A stretch of DNA of 16,372 nt. Origin: CAZYTO01 sp964650405. Its GTDB lineage: Bacteria; Acidobacteriota; Thermoanaerobaculia; Gp7-AA8. The notes under the pieces were generated by a model. That model did no database searches. It was not told where the DNA came from and saw only the letters and a program-made list of their open reading frames with translations. Below are positions 7,855-15,627 of this stretch, piece by piece (position 1 is the stretch's first letter; each line of letters begins with the position of its first letter). Made by a program: the position numbers and the translations under genes. The stretch lies in assembly GCA_964650405.1 (NCBI GenBank), contig CAZYTO010000116.1, positions 1-16,372 on the forward strand, in the 5' to 3' direction.

Positions 7855-10449
7855 ATGCTCGCCCCCGAGACGTTGCTGGGTCCCTACCGAATCGTCGGAG
7901 CGATCGGAGCCGGTGGCATGGGCGAGGTGTATCGCGCCATCGACACCCGGCTGGAGCGCGAGGTCGCCGTCAAGGTCCTCTCCGACCACCTCTCCAATGA
8001 CCGCGAGTCGCTCCGGCGCTTCGAGCAGGAAGCGCGCGCCGCGGGGATGCTCAATCACCCCAACATCATGGCCCTCTACGACATCGGCGTGGAAGGCGAC
8101 CGCCGCTACCTCGTCAGCGAGCTGCTGGAGGGAGAATCGCTGCGGGTGCGCCTGCGGTCGGGGGCTCTCTCGCCCCGCAAGGCCATCGACATCGCCCAGC
8201 AGGTGGCGCGGGGACTGGCCGCCGCGCACGAGAAGGGCATCGTCCACCGCGACCTGAAGCCCGAGAACATCTTCGTCATGCGCGACGGGCAGGTGAAGAT
8301 CCTCGACTTCGGTCTCGTCAAGTTGATGTCGCCGCGCGTGCCCGGCGTCCATCCGAATGCGCCGCTCGACGACACAGCGCCCACGCTCCCCGGCACGCCC
8401 ACCGAGCCCGGCCGGCTCCTGGGCACGGTCGGCTACATGTCGCCGGAGCAGATCCGCGGACTGCCGGGCGATCACCGCTCCGACATCTTCGCCTTCGGGG
8501 CCATGCTCTACGAAATGCTCACGGGGCGGCAGCCGTTCCGCGGCGACTCTCCCATCGAGACCCTGAACGCCATCCTCAAGGACGACCCGCCCGACGTCGC
8601 CGACCTCAATCCGCGCATCCCCACGGCCGTCGACCGCGTCGTGCGCCATTGCCTGGAGAAGAACCCGGAAGAGCGATTCCAGTCGGCGCGCGACGTGGCC
8701 TTCGACCTCGGCGCGTTGTCGGGACTGACCAGCCAGGCCATCTTCCGGCCGTCCCTGCGCAACTTCCGCTGGCGCGACTTGACCCGGCTCCTCGTTTATC
8801 TTGCGATCGCGGCCGTGATCGCCGCCGTCGCCTTCTTTGCCGGGCAGGAGCACGGCACCATGCCCCCGCCGCGCTTTCACCGCCTGACCTACCGCAGCGG
8901 CACGGTCTTCAACGCCCGGTTCTCACCTGACGGACAGACCGTCTTCTACGGCGCGCGCTGGAGCGGGCAGCCGGTCACGGTCTTCTCCATCCGGGCCGAC
9001 TCGCCTGAGTCGCGCGACCTCGGCTTCGGCGTGGCGGACGTCCTCTCCGTCTCCCGTGACGGCCAACTGGCCATCTCCCTCCACCGCCACCCGGTGGGCT
9101 ACCTGCGCGACCGGGGCACGCTGGCGCAGGTGGCCATCGCCGGCGGAGCCCCGCGCGAGCTGGCCGAGGAGGTCGAGTTCGCCGACTGGAGCCCGGACGG
9201 CCGCACCCTGGCCGTCGTGCGCACGGTGAACGGCAAGACGCGCCTCGAGTACCCGATCGGGAAGGTCCTGTACGAAACCGACGGCTGGATCGGCACCCCG
9301 CGCTTCAATCCGGCCGGTGACACGATCGCCTTCGCCGACCACCCCTTCGCCAACGACGACCGCGGCTCCATCGCCGTGATCCCGTCGGCGGGAGGCGTGA
9401 AGCGCACACTTACGCTCGAATCGCAGAGCGCGAACGGCGTGGCCTGGCCGCCCGGCGGCGGCGAGATCTGGTTCACGGCCGATCGCGGCACGGGAATCCG
9501 GACCCTCAACGCCGTCAGCCTGCGTGGAAAGGAGCGCACGCTCGTCACCAGCGCCGGCTCCCTCTGGCTGCAGGACATCGCCGCCGACGGCCGCGTTCTC
9601 CTGGCGCGCGACCTCATGCGCGGCGGCATCATCGCCACGGTCGACGGCGACAAGTCGCCGCGCGACCTCTCCTGGCTCGACTTCTCCATCGTGCGCGACC
9701 TCTCCCCCGACGGCAAGACCCTCGTCTTCTCCGAATCGGGCGAGGCCGGCGGGTCGATCTTCGGCGTCTACCTCCGCAAGACCGACGCCTCCCCCGCCAT
9801 CCGCCTCGGCGACGGCACCACCGAGTCGCTCTCGATCGACGGCCAGTGGGTGCTCTCCGTGCCGCGCAATCGCAAGCCGGCGCCGGTGATCATGCTTCCC
9901 ACCGGCGCGGGCGAGCCGCGCACCATCACGCACGACAACTTCACCCATCGCAACCTACGCTGGTTCCCCGACGGGCAGCGCATCCTCTTCACCGGCGGCC
10001 CTCCCGGTCAGGCCCCGCGCCTCTGGGTGCAGGACATCCACGGTGGCGCGCCGCACGCCATCTCGCCGGAGAACGCCGCCGGCACGCAGGTCACGCCGGA
10101 CGGCACGCACGTTCTGGCCCGCATGCAGAACGGCGCCTTCTTCCTCTTCCCCTCGGAGGGCGCGAGCCAGCCGCTTCCCGTTCCAGCCCTGCGCAGCAGC
10201 GACGTCCCCGTCCGCTTCGGCAGCGACGGAAAGAGCGTCTTCGTCAGCACCTTTGGCAAGATCCCGGCCGAATTGACGCGCGTCGACCTCAACACCGCCG
10301 GACGCACCGTGCTGGGCACGCTTTCCCCTCCCGATCCCGCCGGTCTCATCAACGTCGGTCCCGTGCTGATCACGCCTGACGGCAAGACCGTCGTCTTCAG
10401 CTACTCGCGCCTGCTTTCCGACGTCTACCTGGTCAGCGGCGTGCATTAG
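7855..10449 (+). CDS. Membrane Ser/Thr protein kinase with C-terminal TolB/PD40 beta-propeller
   Basis: 864 residues. The cytoplasmic Hanks-type kinase domain spans about 11-285: glycine loop GAGGMGEVY (18-26), ATP lysine K40, E59, HRDLKPEN (131-138, catalytic D133), DFG (151-153) and SPEQ (196-199). All catalytic residues are present, so it should be active. One membrane helix follows at about 311-329 (RLLVYLAIAAVIAAVAFFAG). The outer region (about 335-864) contains roughly a dozen PD40-type turns such as SPDGQTVFY, SPDGRTLAV, SPDGKTLVF and TPDGKTVVF, consistent with one or two TolB-like propellers that may sense an extracytoplasmic signal. This architecture is abundant in Acidobacteriota. 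The start at 7855 is chosen because MLAPETLLGPYRI is the standard N-terminus; the open frame upstream to 7123 is aconitase antisense, a gene remnant and repeats. Confidence 0.93.
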   Translation: MLAPETLLGPYRIVGAIGAGGMGEVYRAIDTRLEREVAVKVLSDHLSNDRESLRRFEQEARAAGMLNHPNIMALYDIGVEGDRRYLVSELLEGESLRVRLRSGALSPRKAIDIAQQVARGLAAAHEKGIVHRDLKPENIFVMRDGQVKILDFGLVKLMSPRVPGVHPNAPLDDTAPTLPGTPTEPGRLLGTVGYMSPEQIRGLPGDHRSDIFAFGAMLYEMLTGRQPFRGDSPIETLNAILKDDPPDVADLNPRIPTAVDRVVRHCLEKNPEERFQSARDVAFDLGALSGLTSQAIFRPSLRNFRWRDLTRLLVYLAIAAVIAAVAFFAGQEHGTMPPPRFHRLTYRSGTVFNARFSPDGQTVFYGARWSGQPVTVFSIRADSPESRDLGFGVADVLSVSRDGQLAISLHRHPVGYLRDRGTLAQVAIAGGAPRELAEEVEFADWSPDGRTLAVVRTVNGKTRLEYPIGKVLYETDGWIGTPRFNPAGDTIAFADHPFANDDRGSIAVIPSAGGVKRTLTLESQSANGVAWPPGGGEIWFTADRGTGIRTLNAVSLRGKERTLVTSAGSLWLQDIAADGRVLLARDLMRGGIIATVDGDKSPRDLSWLDFSIVRDLSPDGKTLVFSESGEAGGSIFGVYLRKTDASPAIRLGDGTTESLSIDGQWVLSVPRNRKPAPVIMLPTGAGEPRTITHDNFTHRNLRWFPDGQRILFTGGPPGQAPRLWVQDIHGGAPHAISPENAAGTQVTPDGTHVLARMQNGAFFLFPSEGASQPLPVPALRSSDVPVRFGSDGKSVFVSTFGKIPAELTRVDLNTAGRTVLGTLSPPDPAGLINVGPVLITPDGKTVVFSYSRLLSDVYLVSGVH

Positions 10450-10457
10450 TCGTCTTC

Positions 10458-10534
10458 ATGAAACGACTCCTGATTGCGCTCACCCTGGTGGCCTCGGCCA
10501 CCCCGTTTCCCTCCCAAAACCCCACGACCCCCCC
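10458..10534 (+). CDS. N-terminal fragment of a secreted protein, cut by assembly gap
   Basis: An ATG 8 nt after the kinase stop opens MKRLLIALTLVASATPFPSQ, a clear signal peptide with probable cleavage near the ASA. The frame enters a C-rich run and then the N block, so the product cannot be identified. Its closeness to the kinase suggests the same transcription unit. It may be the beginning of the coding stretch that resumes after the gap. No Shine-Dalgarno is visible. Confidence 0.5.
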
Positions 10535-10544
10535 NNNNNNNNNN
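10535..10544. other. Assembly gap (10 N)
   Basis: Ten undetermined bases preceded by a run of C. The length is likely a placeholder, so the true distance and the reading-frame relation across it are unknown. Confidence 0.98.
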
Positions 10545-10575
10545 GTTGCCCTGCGGGCCCTCGGCCACCTGTTGA

Positions 10576-10857
10576 CGCGCCCAACCCGCCATTACCACCG
10601 GCGTCGCTCCTTCGGCGTTCGCCCCTACATCGGCGACGACCGAATACCGAGCCCGCGCGGAGACGTCGGGGTTACCGACCTTCCTCGTCAACTCGCAGCG
10701 GGGACAGCCGAAATCGAAAACAATCGTTCACATCGGCCTCTTCGCTCCCCTGCCGGGCTCGGTTCCCACGACCACGCGTGTGATGCCGGACGCCTTCGCG
10801 CTCCTGCACACCGAGTATCCGTGGCGGAAGGGATTGCGGCCGGCGGGAACGAGGTAA
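10576..10857 (+). CDS. C-terminal part of an unrecognised protein after the gap
   Basis: This frame has strongly GC-biased third positions and ordinary composition, including SGLPTFLVNSQRGQPKSKT and TIVHIGLFAPLPGSVPTTTR, ending HTEYPWRKGLRPAGTR before TAA at 10855. Other open frames here are Arg/His-rich shadows. There is no start codon at its beginning; a TGA at 10573 just upstream, 28 nt from the gap, is either an assembly error, a frameshift or the end of another frame. It probably belongs with the signal-peptide fragment at 10458. I do not recognise the family. Confidence 0.4.
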   Translation, partial: RAQPAITTGVAPSAFAPTSATTEYRARAETSGLPTFLVNSQRGQPKSKTIVHIGLFAPLPGSVPTTTRVMPDAFALLHTEYPWRKGLRPAGTR

Positions 10858-10899
10858 CAATGGACGGCGGACAAACGTCGTCCGGCGCGACGCTCTTCG

Positions 10900-12669
10900 C
10901 TACCGCGCCGTCTTCAGCTTGAGGCCCCAGTCGTTCTCGGCGAGCCAGCGGTCGAGCTCATGCGCCGGGAGCGGCCGGGCGATCCAGTAGCCCTGGGCGA
11001 GGTCGCAGCCCATGTCGCAGAGGCGCTTCCAGGTCCCCTCGTCCTCCACGCCTTCAGCACAGACCTGCTTGCCGAGGTTGTGAGCCAGGTCGATGACTGT
11101 CTGGACAATCGCGGCATCGGCCTCACTGGTCGACATGCCGAGGACGAACGATTTGTCGACCTTGATCTCGTCGATGGGAAGCTGCCGCAGATGCGTCAGA
11201 GAGGAGAAGCCGGTGCCGAAGTCATCGACGGACAGGCGCACGCCCATGGACTGCAACATGGCCAGGATGGCCAGGGCATGGGCCGGATCGGCCATGATGC
11301 TGCTCTCGGTGATCTCGATCTTCAGGAAGCGGGGGTCGATCCCCCACTTCTCCAGCGCCGCGTGAACCTTCTGCGGGAGGGTCTGTTCGTGGAGGCTCTT
11401 CGCCGAGACGTTGACGGCGACGTGTACCGGGGCCCCGGCGTCGTGCCAGTGCCGCACCTCGGCCAGGGCCCGGTCGAGGATCCAGTCGGTCATGGCCTTG
11501 ATCATCCCCGTCCGCTCGGCGGCCGGGATGAACGCCGACGGCGCCAGGAGGCCGCGCCGCGGATGGTTCCAGCGCAGCAGCACCTCGGCGCGGGTCATGA
11601 GGCCGCTGCGCAGGTGCAGCTTCGGCTGGTAGTAGAGCTCCAGCTCGTTGCGCTCCGCCGCCTGCCGCAGCTCGACGATCAGGGAGAGCTGATCGGCCGA
11701 GCGGGGCTCGTGATCCTGGCTGTGGAACGAATAGCCGAGGGAGGCCGACTTCGCCGCGTACATGGCCACGTCCGCGCGCCGCATCAGCGTGCGCACGTCG
11801 GCGCCGTGCTGCGGATACAGGGCGATGCCGATGGAGGCCCCGACTTCCAGCACCTGCCCTTCCACGACGAACGCCTGCTGGAGCGTGTTGAGAATCCGCC
11901 GGGCGCTGGCCGCCGCGCCGTTCGCGTCCTGCGCCGACGTCAGAACCACGGCGAATTCATCGCCGCCCAGACGGGCCACGGTATCGCCCTGCTTCATCTG
12001 GTTGACCAGGCGCTGCGCCACCTGCTTGAGCAGCACGTCGCCGAAGTGATGGCCGAACGTGTCGTTCACTTCCTTGAAGCGGTCGAGGTCCATCACCATC
12101 AGGGCCACGACCGTCTTCTCATCGCGGGCCGTCTGCAGGGACTTGTCCAGCCGTTCGTAGAGGAGACTGCGGTTCGGCAGGTCGGTGAGCGCGTCGTGCA
12201 GCGCCTGGTGGCGAAGCGAAACGATCTGCAGCTTGCTGTCCGTCACGTCGCGCAGAAACGCCACCCAGTGCGTGAGCGTGCCGCCGTCCGCCACCGGCAC
12301 GAGTTGCAACTCGAGCTCGAACTCGTTGCCGTCCTTGCGGCGCGACGTGGCCTCGCACTCGAACGGCTTCTGCTCGAACACGTGCTGCAGCAGCGCGTCG
12401 AAGATGGCCTGGTGCCGCTCTACGATGCCGAAGACCACCGGCGTCTGGCCGATGATCTCCTCGCGCAGCCTGCCGAACAGCGCGCAGAACCCTTCATTGA
12501 CGAAGGCCACCCGGGGACCGAGGGCCTCCACAGCCGGGGTGAGGATGGCGATGCCCTGTCCGCTGACATGCACTGCCGAACCGAGGAGGCGCAACTGCTC
12601 GGTGGCGATGCGCTGGGTGTCGAGCGCCGTCGTCGTCCACGGCGTCCGAAGGGAGATCTCCTCGGACAT
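10900..12669 (-). CDS. PAS-GGDEF-EAL cyclic-di-GMP signalling protein
   Basis: 589 residues, cytoplasmic, no membrane segment. A PAS domain covers about 35-145 (ending LRDVTDSK, typical of PAS followed by a linker helix). The GGDEF domain covers about 150-315, with LTDLPNRSLL at 161-170, DLDRFKEVND at 194-203 and RLGGDEF at 233-239 intact. The inhibitory-site RxxD is replaced by KQGD (226-229). The EAL domain covers about 327-575; the signature reads EVL (362-364), but the metal and catalytic residues N420, E452, D482, D483, K503 and E539 are present, so phosphodiesterase activity is plausible. Whether it makes or degrades c-di-GMP overall cannot be told. The ATG at 12667-12669 has no Shine-Dalgarno; TATGCT lies 9 nt upstream, and a 45-bp-arm hairpin begins 28 nt upstream. 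Confidence 0.92.
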   Translation of the reverse strand: MSEEISLRTPWTTTALDTQRIATEQLRLLGSAVHVSGQGIAILTPAVEALGPRVAFVNEGFCALFGRLREEIIGQTPVVFGIVERHQAIFDALLQHVFEQKPFECEATSRRKDGNEFELELQLVPVADGGTLTHWVAFLRDVTDSKLQIVSLRHQALHDALTDLPNRSLLYERLDKSLQTARDEKTVVALMVMDLDRFKEVNDTFGHHFGDVLLKQVAQRLVNQMKQGDTVARLGGDEFAVVLTSAQDANGAAASARRILNTLQQAFVVEGQVLEVGASIGIALYPQHGADVRTLMRRADVAMYAAKSASLGYSFHSQDHEPRSADQLSLIVELRQAAERNELELYYQPKLHLRSGLMTRAEVLLRWNHPRRGLLAPSAFIPAAERTGMIKAMTDWILDRALAEVRHWHDAGAPVHVAVNVSAKSLHEQTLPQKVHAALEKWGIDPRFLKIEITESSIMADPAHALAILAMLQSMGVRLSVDDFGTGFSSLTHLRQLPIDEIKVDKSFVLGMSTSEADAAIVQTVIDLAHNLGKQVCAEGVEDEGTWKRLCDMGCDLAQGYWIARPLPAHELDRWLAENDWGLKLKTAR

Positions 12670-12696
12670 GTTTACGGAAGCATACGCTGACTTTAC

Positions 12697-12810
12697 CCTG
12701 AGCGAGGGCGGTGGCATGGGTGGGAGCGAAGGGTCTGGCGGCAGATTGGAAGATCCTGGCATTTCCCACCAGGTCCTTCGCTCCCACCCAACCCGCCACC
12801 CTCGCTCAGG
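12697..12810. repeat. Long imperfect inverted repeat (45-bp arms, 24-nt loop)
   Basis: Arms 12697-12741 and 12766-12810 pair at 38 of 45 positions, with perfect blocks CCTGAGCGAGGG / CCCTCGCTCAGG (outer) and GGGTGGGAGCGAAGG / CCTTCGCTCCCACCC (middle). Similarity seems to continue a few bases beyond the outer ends. It lies between two divergent genes, so it is not a transcription terminator of either. Best guess: a palindromic repeat element (MITE- or REP-like) now in a promoter region. Confidence 0.85.
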
Positions 12811-12894
12811 ATCAACTGAACAGGAACGTAACCCTCTCGTTGCGGCGTTAGGATGCACATCGCAACTAACCTCTTGCGAAAGGAGAAGTGCTGA

Positions 12895-13242
12895 ATGAAA
12901 CGGATCGTGATCCTCTGTAGTTTCGTGCTCGCCGCCACCCTGGCCTTCGCTGCCGACAAGCCGGCGAGCGTGACTGTGAAGGGCGAAGTCATCGACACCT
13001 ACTGCTACGTCGCCAACGGCCAGGCCGGCGAGGAGCATGCCGGTTGCGGCATGGGCTGTCTGAAGCACGGCATCCCCGTCGGGCTGCTGGAAGGGAAGAA
13101 GCTGTACATCCTTCTCCCCACCAAGGAAGGCGGGGAGATCCCTGCCGCGCTGAAAGAGAAGGTCGGCAAGTCCGTGTCCGTCACCGGCCACGCCTACACG
13201 GCGGGCGGCAGCAACTTCCTCACCGTCGAGTCGTTCAAGTAG
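12895..13242 (+). CDS. Small exported cysteine-containing protein
   Basis: 115 residues: signal peptide 1-20 (RIVILCSFVLAATLAFAA), then a compact beta-rich domain. GEVIDTYCYVANGQAGEEHA (30-49) leads into GCGMGCLKHGIPVGLLEGKK (50-69), giving C37, C51, C55 and nearby H48 and H58, which suggests a metal, heme or disulfide site. The remainder (YILLPTKE..., VTGHAYTAGGSNFLTVESFK) looks like an OB-type barrel. Similar small periplasmic proteins occur in Acidobacteriota, but I know of no assigned function. AGGAG lies 9 nt before the ATG. A 6-bp inverted repeat (TCGCAA / TTGCGA, 12860-12879) ends immediately before that ribosome site. The gene is monocistronic, closed by a strong terminator 21 bp after its stop. 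Confidence 0.88.
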   Translation: MKRIVILCSFVLAATLAFAADKPASVTVKGEVIDTYCYVANGQAGEEHAGCGMGCLKHGIPVGLLEGKKLYILLPTKEGGEIPAALKEKVGKSVSVTGHAYTAGGSNFLTVESFK

Positions 13243-13263
13243 CTCGCACGCAGCACCCTTCCC

Positions 13264-13296
13264 TCGAGCCGCTGGAAACAGCGGCTCGACTCTTTT
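13264..13296 (+). terminator. Intrinsic terminator of the small Cys protein gene
   Basis: A perfect 11-bp stem, TCGAGCCGCTG / CAGCGGCTCGA, with a GAAA tetraloop (13264-13289), followed by CTCTTTT. It lies 21 bp after the stop at 13242. Confidence 0.93.
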
Positions 13297-13409
13297 GGCC
13301 GGCGTCCGGAAACGTGTCCAATGCGGCGCCCGAGGCACGCCTCCCCGTTAACCTCCCCCGCCCTGCTTCGTATCCCCTCATCGAATCATCCGGCACGGGA
13401 GGAGATGTC

Positions 13410-14849
13410 ATGACGAGGGGTTTCATTCGTCACAGTGTCGCCGCACTCTTCGTCATCGTCCTGGCCGCCGGCGCCCGCGGCCAGGTGCCGAAGGGGGAGC
13501 AGCTCACTCCGTGCCACGTACCGGACGTGAGCGAAGAGGTTCGCTGCGGACGGCACGAGGTGTATGAGAACCGCGCCGCCCGAAGCGGACGGAGGATCTC
13601 CCTGAACATCGTCGTGCTTCCGGCAACGGCTTCACCGGTGGAGCGCGATCCTCTCGTATTTCTCGCCGGCGGAGGGGTGGCTCCGGCAACGCGCTATGCC
13701 GCGTTTCTCGCAGCGTCGTATCCGAAGCTGCGCGAACACCGCGACATCCTTCTGGTCGACCAGCGTGGCACCGGGGAATCGAATCCGCTGGCGTGTGAGC
13801 TCTCCACGGATCCGGCGAACGACGAGTTTCGCGACGAGGCCCGGTTCGTGGCGGCGGTTCAGCGCTGCCGCGCGGAGGTCGGGAAGAAGGCCGACCTCCG
13901 GTATTACACGACACCCATCGCCATGGATGACCTGGACGAGGTCCGACGCTGGCTTGGCTATTCGCGGCTCAACCTCTTCGGCGTTTCCTATGGCACGACC
14001 GCGGCAATGGTGTACATCCGCCAGCATCCCGATCGCGTGCGGACAGCCGCCATCCAGGGGGTCATTCCGATCGACCAGCCGATGTGGCTCCAGGTTCCAC
14101 GTTCGGCACAGCAGGCGCTGGACCGAGTGTTTGCGTCCTGCGCCGCCCAGCCGGACTGTCACCGTGCCTTTCCTGACCTCGAGAACGAATTCAATGCTCT
14201 GCTGAAGCGACTCTCCGAAACGCCTGTCTCCGTCACCGTGGGCAACGACACGGTCAGAATCGACGCCGAGATCTTCCGCGGCTTCGTGTTGCGTCGCCTC
14301 TACTCCGCCGATCGGCTCCACGACCTCCCGCTGCTGATCCATCTGGCGCGTGAAGGCCGCTACGAGCCGCTGGCAGAGAGGATCGTCGTCAAAGGCGACA
14401 GCGGGATTCCGAAGGGGATCTATCTCTCGATCGTCTGCAGCGAGCTGGTCCCGCAGTTCAACGCCGGCGATCTGCCCGCTGCGGCGGCCGGGACATTTCT
14501 CGGCAGCTTTCGCGTCGGGCGCGACGTGACGGCGTGCCGGGAGTGGGTGCGCGGATGGCTGCCGAAGCACTACTGGAAGGCGGTCGAATCGAATGTCCCG
14601 GTTCTCGTCATGAACGGCGAGCTCGATCACCTGACGCCTCCGAGCTACGGCAAACGCGTCGCGGAGTCGCTGCCACACTCCCGCCGGCTCATCCTTCCCC
14701 GCCGCGGACACAACGACACGGATGCCTGCGTCAACGGAATCATCGAGGCATTCATCCTGAAAGGTGACCTGGGAAAGCTGGATACGAGCTGCCTGGCACA
14801 GACGGCAGAGCTGACGTTCGCGCTGAAACCGGACGAACTGACGCCCTGA
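13410..14849 (+). CDS. Secreted alpha/beta-hydrolase, S33-family proline/tripeptidyl aminopeptidase-like
   Basis: 479 residues with a signal peptide (about 1-24, cleavage near ARGQ). The alpha/beta-hydrolase core has LVFLAGGGVAPATRYA (82-97, oxyanion region), VDQRGTGESN (116-125), the nucleophile elbow GVSYGT with S193, D406 in NGELDHLTPP and H434 in RRGHND: a complete Ser-Asp-His triad. A C-terminal TAP-like segment holds the Asp and His. It matches the S33 peptidases that release N-terminal residues, often Pro-containing, from peptides, outside the cytoplasm here. Several paired Cys (35/46, 129/153, 244/250, 343/376) suit an exported protein. GGAGG lies 8-9 nt before the ATG at 13410, fixing the start; the frame is open farther upstream but crosses the terminator. 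Confidence 0.92.
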   Translation: MTRGFIRHSVAALFVIVLAAGARGQVPKGEQLTPCHVPDVSEEVRCGRHEVYENRAARSGRRISLNIVVLPATASPVERDPLVFLAGGGVAPATRYAAFLAASYPKLREHRDILLVDQRGTGESNPLACELSTDPANDEFRDEARFVAAVQRCRAEVGKKADLRYYTTPIAMDDLDEVRRWLGYSRLNLFGVSYGTTAAMVYIRQHPDRVRTAAIQGVIPIDQPMWLQVPRSAQQALDRVFASCAAQPDCHRAFPDLENEFNALLKRLSETPVSVTVGNDTVRIDAEIFRGFVLRRLYSADRLHDLPLLIHLAREGRYEPLAERIVVKGDSGIPKGIYLSIVCSELVPQFNAGDLPAAAAGTFLGSFRVGRDVTACREWVRGWLPKHYWKAVESNVPVLVMNGELDHLTPPSYGKRVAESLPHSRRLILPRRGHNDTDACVNGIIEAFILKGDLGKLDTSCLAQTAELTFALKPDELTP

Positions 14850-14910
14850 CGGCTGATCGCGGCGTGAGGGCCGGCCCGAGGCACGCAGGCTCCGCCGGGC
14901 GAGGACCCGC

Positions 14911-15615
14911 TCAGTCGGGGTTCGTCGCCCAGACGCTCGTCTCGGTGACGAACCCACGGTCGTGCTGTTCGAGCATCGAGACGATGGCCTGGGCGATGTC
15001 GTCCGCGATCAGCTTGCGTGCGCTCTTAGGCCGGGTCGCGCCGCTGTACGCCGTGAAGAAATCGGTCTGCACTTCACTGGGGTTGACCTGCATGACCCGC
15101 ACGTTGAACGGCCGCAGCTCCGCGCGCCAGCACTCGGTCAGCCCCGACAGGGCGAACTTGCTGGCCACGTAGACGGAGCCGTTGGCAAAACCGCGCTTTC
15201 CGGCGCTGGACGAGACGTTGACGATGTTGCCGTACTGGCGCTCCACGAAGTGCCGGGCCGACTCGCGCGCCACGAGGAGCGCGCCGAAGACGTTCGTGGC
15301 GAAGATGCGCTGCAGGTCGTCGAGCCGCGTGTCGACGAGCGCGGACCGGTGCCCGAACCCGGCGTTGTTGACCAGGACGTTGTAGTCGCCGAACGTGTCG
15401 ATGACCGTCCTGACCATCCGCGCGACATCGGCCTCGCTGGAGACGTCGGCCGGGACCGCCAGGACGCCGATCTCGCCGGCCGCGCGCTCCAGCTTGTCGC
15501 GGTCGCGGCCGCAGATGGCCACCTGCGCGCCCTTTCCCTTCAGCATGCGGGCCGTGGCCAGCCCGATCCCTGCGCTGCCCCCAGTGACCAGTGCCTTTGC
15601 GTTCTCGATTTGCAT
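14911..15615 (-). CDS. Short-chain dehydrogenase/reductase (classical SDR)
   Basis: 234 residues. Rossmann motif TGGSAGIG (11-18), GRD at 36-38, NNAG (83-86), N108, catalytic S136 or S137 in VNVSSSAG, Y149 and K153 in YVASK. These define a classical SDR using NAD(P)H; the GRDRDKL stretch after strand 2 (R37) suggests NADPH preference. The end TETSVWATNPD matches SDRs annotated generically as 3-oxoacyl-ACP reductase-like; the substrate is unknown. The start is the ATG at 15613-15615, 12 nt after the stop of the upstream hydrolase gene on the same strand, so they probably share an operon. There is no Shine-Dalgarno. TAGACT, which includes the hydrolase stop codon, lies 9 nt before the ATG and could be an internal -10. 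Confidence 0.92.
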   Translation of the reverse strand: MQIENAKALVTGGSAGIGLATARMLKGKGAQVAICGRDRDKLERAAGEIGVLAVPADVSSEADVARMVRTVIDTFGDYNVLVNNAGFGHRSALVDTRLDDLQRIFATNVFGALLVARESARHFVERQYGNIVNVSSSAGKRGFANGSVYVASKFALSGLTECWRAELRPFNVRVMQVNPSEVQTDFFTAYSGATRPKSARKLIADDIAQAIVSMLEQHDRGFVTETSVWATNPD

Positions 15616-15627
15616 AAGGGCGCGAGT

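Noticed and set aside
10545..10922. Open frame continuing from the 10458 start through the gap to 10922
   Set aside because: Frame continuity through ten placeholder Ns is meaningless, and the translation is Arg/His-rich; another frame (10576-10857) has better coding signs.
10960..12690. Long + strand open frame opposite the PAS-GGDEF-EAL gene
   Set aside because: Antisense shadow; composition is biased and no motif is visible.
12697..12810. Shared bidirectional terminator
   Set aside because: Both flanking genes are transcribed away from it and there is no T-tract on either side.
13044..13409. In-frame upstream extension of the S33 peptidase
   Set aside because: It overlaps the small Cys protein out of frame and crosses a strong terminator; a signal peptide with Shine-Dalgarno begins at 13410.
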